Below, in pieces: positions 7,563-9,867 of a DNA stretch of 9,867 bases (its first letter is position 1; each line of letters opens with the position of its first letter). The notes beneath the pieces were generated by a model that ran no database searches, had not been told where the DNA came from, and saw nothing but the letters and a program-made list of their open reading frames with translations. The DNA comes from Betaproteobacteria bacterium. GTDB lineage: Bacteria; Pseudomonadota; Gammaproteobacteria; Burkholderiales; SG8-39. The stretch covers positions 1 to 9,867 of the forward strand of contig JAABRB010000106.1 of the NCBI GenBank assembly GCA_011391185.1, in the 5' to 3' direction. The translations under genes and the position numbers were made by a program.

Positions 7563-9272
7563 ATGCGCGTCAGTCAATTCTTCATTCCCACGCTCAAGGA
7601 GGCACCCGCCGAGGCGGAGCTCGTGAGCCACCGGCTCATGATTCGGGCCGGGCTCATCAGGCGTCTCGGCGGCGGGCTCTACTCCTGGCTGCCGCTCGGC
7701 CTGCGGGTGCTGCGGAAAGTCGAACGGGTGATTCGTGAGGAGATGGATGCCGCGGGCGCGCTGGAAGTGTTCATGCCGGCGGTGCAGCCCGCGGAGTTGT
7801 GGCAGGAGACTGGACGCTGGGACGTGTTCGGCCCGCTCATGCTCCGGATGAAGGATCGCCAGGAGCGCGACTACTGCTTCGGTCCGACGCATGAGGAGGT
7901 GATCACGGATATCGCCCGCCGCGAGATCCGGAGCTACCGCCAGCTCCCCATCAACTTCTATCAGATCCAGACCAAGTTTCGTGACGAGATCCGGCCGCGC
8001 TTCGGCGTGATGCGCGCGCGCGAGTTCAGCATGAAGGATGCCTACTCGTTCGACGCCGACAAGGCCGGTCTGGCGAAAACCTATCAGACCATGTTCGATG
8101 CGTACACGCGCATCTTCACGCGGCTCGGCTTGCGCTTTCGCGCGGTCACCGCCGACACCGGCACGATCGGCGGCAGCGCCTCGCACGAGTTTCAGGTCAT
8201 CGCCGACTCGGGGGAAGATGCGATCGCGTACTCGACAGGCTCCGACTATGCCGCGAATGTCGAGCTCTCCGAGGCGCTCGCTCCGCCCGGGCCGCGCGCG
8301 GCGGCCGCGCGTGCGATGGAGAAAATACCGACACCCGGCAAGACCCGCTGCGAGGACGTCGCCGAGCTCCTCGGCGCGTCAATTTCGACTGCGATGAAAG
8401 CGATCGCCGTCATGCACGACGGGGAGCTCTGGCTCCTTCTGGTCCGGGGCGATCACACTTTGAACGAAGTCAAGGCCGCCAAGATACCGGGGCTCGCGCC
8501 GTTCCGGTTCGCGACGGAGGCGGAGATCGAGCGGCACCTGGGTTGCAGGCCCGGGTACATCGGGCCGGTGGGCGTCCCGCCCGCGGTGCGGGTCATCGCG
8601 GACCACTCGGTTGCCGCAATGGCGGATTTCATCTGCGGCGCGAACGAGGAAGGGTTTCACCATGTCGGCGTGAACTTCGCGCGCGACCTGCCGGAGCCCG
8701 CGACGGTGGCCGATATCCGCAACGTCGTCGCGGGCGACCCGAGCCCCGACGGCAAGGGGACGCTCCAGATCGCGCGTGGAATCGAGATTGGCCATGTCTT
8801 CGCGCTCGGAACGAAGTATTCCGAGGCCATGGGCGCAACCTTCCTCGACGAGCAGGGACAACCCCATCCGCTGGAAATGGGTTGTTATGGCATCGGCGTC
8901 ACGCGTGTGGTCGGCGCCGCGATCGAGCAGAACCACGACGATCGCGGCATTATCTGGCCGACGCCGATGGCGCCCTTTCAGCTCGGCCTCGTGCCGATCG
9001 GGTATCAGAAGAGCGAGGCGGTACGGGAAGCGACCGATGACCTGTACCGGAAACTGACCGAGGCCGGCATCGACGTGCTGCTCGACGACCGGACGGAGCG
9101 CCCGGGAGTGATGTTTGCGGACATGGAGCTGATCGGCGTGCCGCACCGCGCAGTGATCAGCGATCGTGGTCTCAAGGAGGGCCAGATCGAGTATCAGGGT
9201 CGCCGTGATGCGGTGGCCGAGAAACTCGACCACCGAAACGCACTCGCGCTGTTGAGGGAAAGGATTGCATGA
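7563..9272 (+). CDS. proS: Prolyl-tRNA synthetase, bacterial type with editing domain
   Basis: ProRS charges tRNA-Pro with proline in the cytoplasm. The 569-residue product is full length for the bacterial class II form. Motif 1 lies in [14 protein letters not shown] (33-46) and the helix after it. G-P-T-H-E-E (108-113) and motif 2, [13 protein letters not shown] (139-151) with [10 protein letters not shown] (154-163), follow. An inserted editing (INS/YbaK-like) domain occupies about 225-405, with a lysine in S-T-A-M-K-A (K279) and the G-A-N-E-E-G segment at 359-364. Motif 3 is G-C-Y-G-I-G-V-T-R (440-448). The anticodon-binding domain spans about 470-565. The editing insert removes mischarged alanine in this family. 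The start fits the usual [10 protein letters not shown]. The stop overlaps the next gene by four bases (ATGA). Confidence 0.98.
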   Translation: MRVSQFFIPTLKEAPAEAELVSHRLMIRAGLIRRLGGGLYSWLPLGLRVLRKVERVIREEMDAAGALEVFMPAVQPAELWQETGRWDVFGPLMLRMKDRQERDYCFGPTHEEVITDIARREIRSYRQLPINFYQIQTKFRDEIRPRFGVMRAREFSMKDAYSFDADKAGLAKTYQTMFDAYTRIFTRLGLRFRAVTADTGTIGGSASHEFQVIADSGEDAIAYSTGSDYAANVELSEALAPPGPRAAAARAMEKIPTPGKTRCEDVAELLGASISTAMKAIAVMHDGELWLLLVRGDHTLNEVKAAKIPGLAPFRFATEAEIERHLGCRPGYIGPVGVPPAVRVIADHSVAAMADFICGANEEGFHHVGVNFARDLPEPATVADIRNVVAGDPSPDGKGTLQIARGIEIGHVFALGTKYSEAMGATFLDEQGQPHPLEMGCYGIGVTRVVGAAIEQNHDDRGIIWPTPMAPFQLGLVPIGYQKSEAVREATDDLYRKLTEAGIDVLLDDRTERPGVMFADMELIGVPHRAVISDRGLKEGQIEYQGRRDAVAEKLDHRNALALLRERIA

Positions 9273-9867
9273 GGGGGATTGCACGGGCCCTCCTGCTCTC
9301 GCTTGCCCTCGTTGCGCCGCGGTCGTTCGGCGGCGCCCAGATCTACGAGCCCCTGTCGGCGAGCGTGCAGGCTGCGCTTTCGCGGGCGGTGTCCGACCGC
9401 GGCGTACCCGAGCTTGTATTCACGAACCCGGCGGATGGCGAGCGCTGGCTGGCCAGCATGTCCGATCGGCTCGCGATGCGGGTATCCGACCCGGTCGCAC
9501 GCGAAGAGTTTCTGAAAACCGCGCACTACGAAGCGACGCGCGCCGGCCTGGACCCGCAGCTGATCCTCGGCATTATCCAGGTCGAGAGCGCGTTTCGAAA
9601 GTACGCGGTATCCCGGGCGGGGGCGCGCGGCTACATGCAAGTGATGCCGTTCTGGGTCAAGCTCATCGGCACGAGCGAGCACAATCTCTTTCACCTGCGC
9701 ACCAACCTGCGCTACGGCTGCACGATCCTGCGCCACTACCTGGACATCGAGAAAGGCGATCTCTTCCGGGCGCTCGGCCGCTATAACGGGAGCCTGGGAA
9801 AGGCGGAGTATCCGAACCTGGTCATCCGCACCTGGCGCGAGAATTACGGCTACGAAGGCAAGCTGCG
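9269..9867 (+). CDS. Lytic transglycosylase, SLT domain (3' end outside window)
   Basis: About 199 residues are visible before the window ends. An N-terminal signal peptide (basic M-R-G-I-A-R, hydrophobic [10 protein letters not shown], cleavage probably near G-G-A-Q at 21-24) sends it to the periplasm. The SLT domain begins around 80 with [15 protein letters not shown] (95-109), where E106 is the expected catalytic acid. It continues with the A-R-G-Y-M-Q-V-M-P segment (119-127) and A-L-G-R-Y-N-G-S (168-175). Such enzymes cleave peptidoglycan between MurNAc and GlcNAc, forming anhydro-MurNAc ends. The ATG at 9269 overlaps the proS stop (ATGA), and the purine-rich AGGGAAAGG upstream serves as its ribosome binding site. 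This start alone places the signal peptide at the N-terminus. The link to proS is positional, and no shared function is apparent. Confidence 0.94.
   Translation, partial: MRGIARALLLSLALVAPRSFGGAQIYEPLSASVQAALSRAVSDRGVPELVFTNPADGERWLASMSDRLAMRVSDPVAREEFLKTAHYEATRAGLDPQLILGIIQVESAFRKYAVSRAGARGYMQVMPFWVKLIGTSEHNLFHLRTNLRYGCTILRHYLDIEKGDLFRALGRYNGSLGKAEYPNLVIRTWRENYGYEGKL

Noticed and set aside
8379..9284. 301-codon open frame on the - strand opposite proS
   Set aside because: It is antisense to the editing and anticodon domains of ProRS and has no domain character of its own.

Overview
The window is a GC-rich bacterial chromosome segment, with strong G/C preference at third codon positions. The order rplU-rpmA-obgE-proB on one side and rppH-proS-lytic transglycosylase on the other, together with a CNP1-like exported protein next to proB, is what I would expect in a betaproteobacterium or a close relative. 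This is inferred from gene order and protein character, not from a database comparison. No phage, transposon, CRISPR or RNA gene is visible, and coding density is high.

Layout. Positions 1-2799 (+ strand) hold the end of rplU, rpmA with a clear intrinsic terminator behind it, then obgE and proB coupled by an ATGA overlap. Positions 2823-7364 are a seven-gene run on the - strand. In its own reading direction it is rppH, a small unrecognised CxxC protein, a two-CBS-domain protein, then a strong sigma70-like promoter, a rubrerythrin, a hairpin terminator, an HdrD/GlpC-like iron-sulfur protein, a DUF3501 protein and a CNP1-like exported protein. Positions 7563-9867 (+ strand) hold proS and, overlapping its stop, the start of a secreted lytic transglycosylase cut off by the window edge.

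How the parts work together. The flanks are housekeeping: ribosome proteins, the ribosome-assembly GTPase Obg, proline synthesis, mRNA 5' end processing, prolyl-tRNA charging and wall turnover. The accessory-looking part is the rubrerythrin / CCG-type Fe-S protein / DUF3501 / CNP1-like cluster. It begins at a well-formed promoter with an AT-rich inverted repeat just after the expected transcription start, whose half-site spacing resembles Fur/PerR-type operators. The simplest reading is a peroxide- or iron-responsive redox module in which the rubrerythrin reduces peroxide and the Fe-S protein handles electrons for an unknown substrate. The role of DUF3501 in it is unknown. This cluster and the small CxxC gene are the parts most worth following up.
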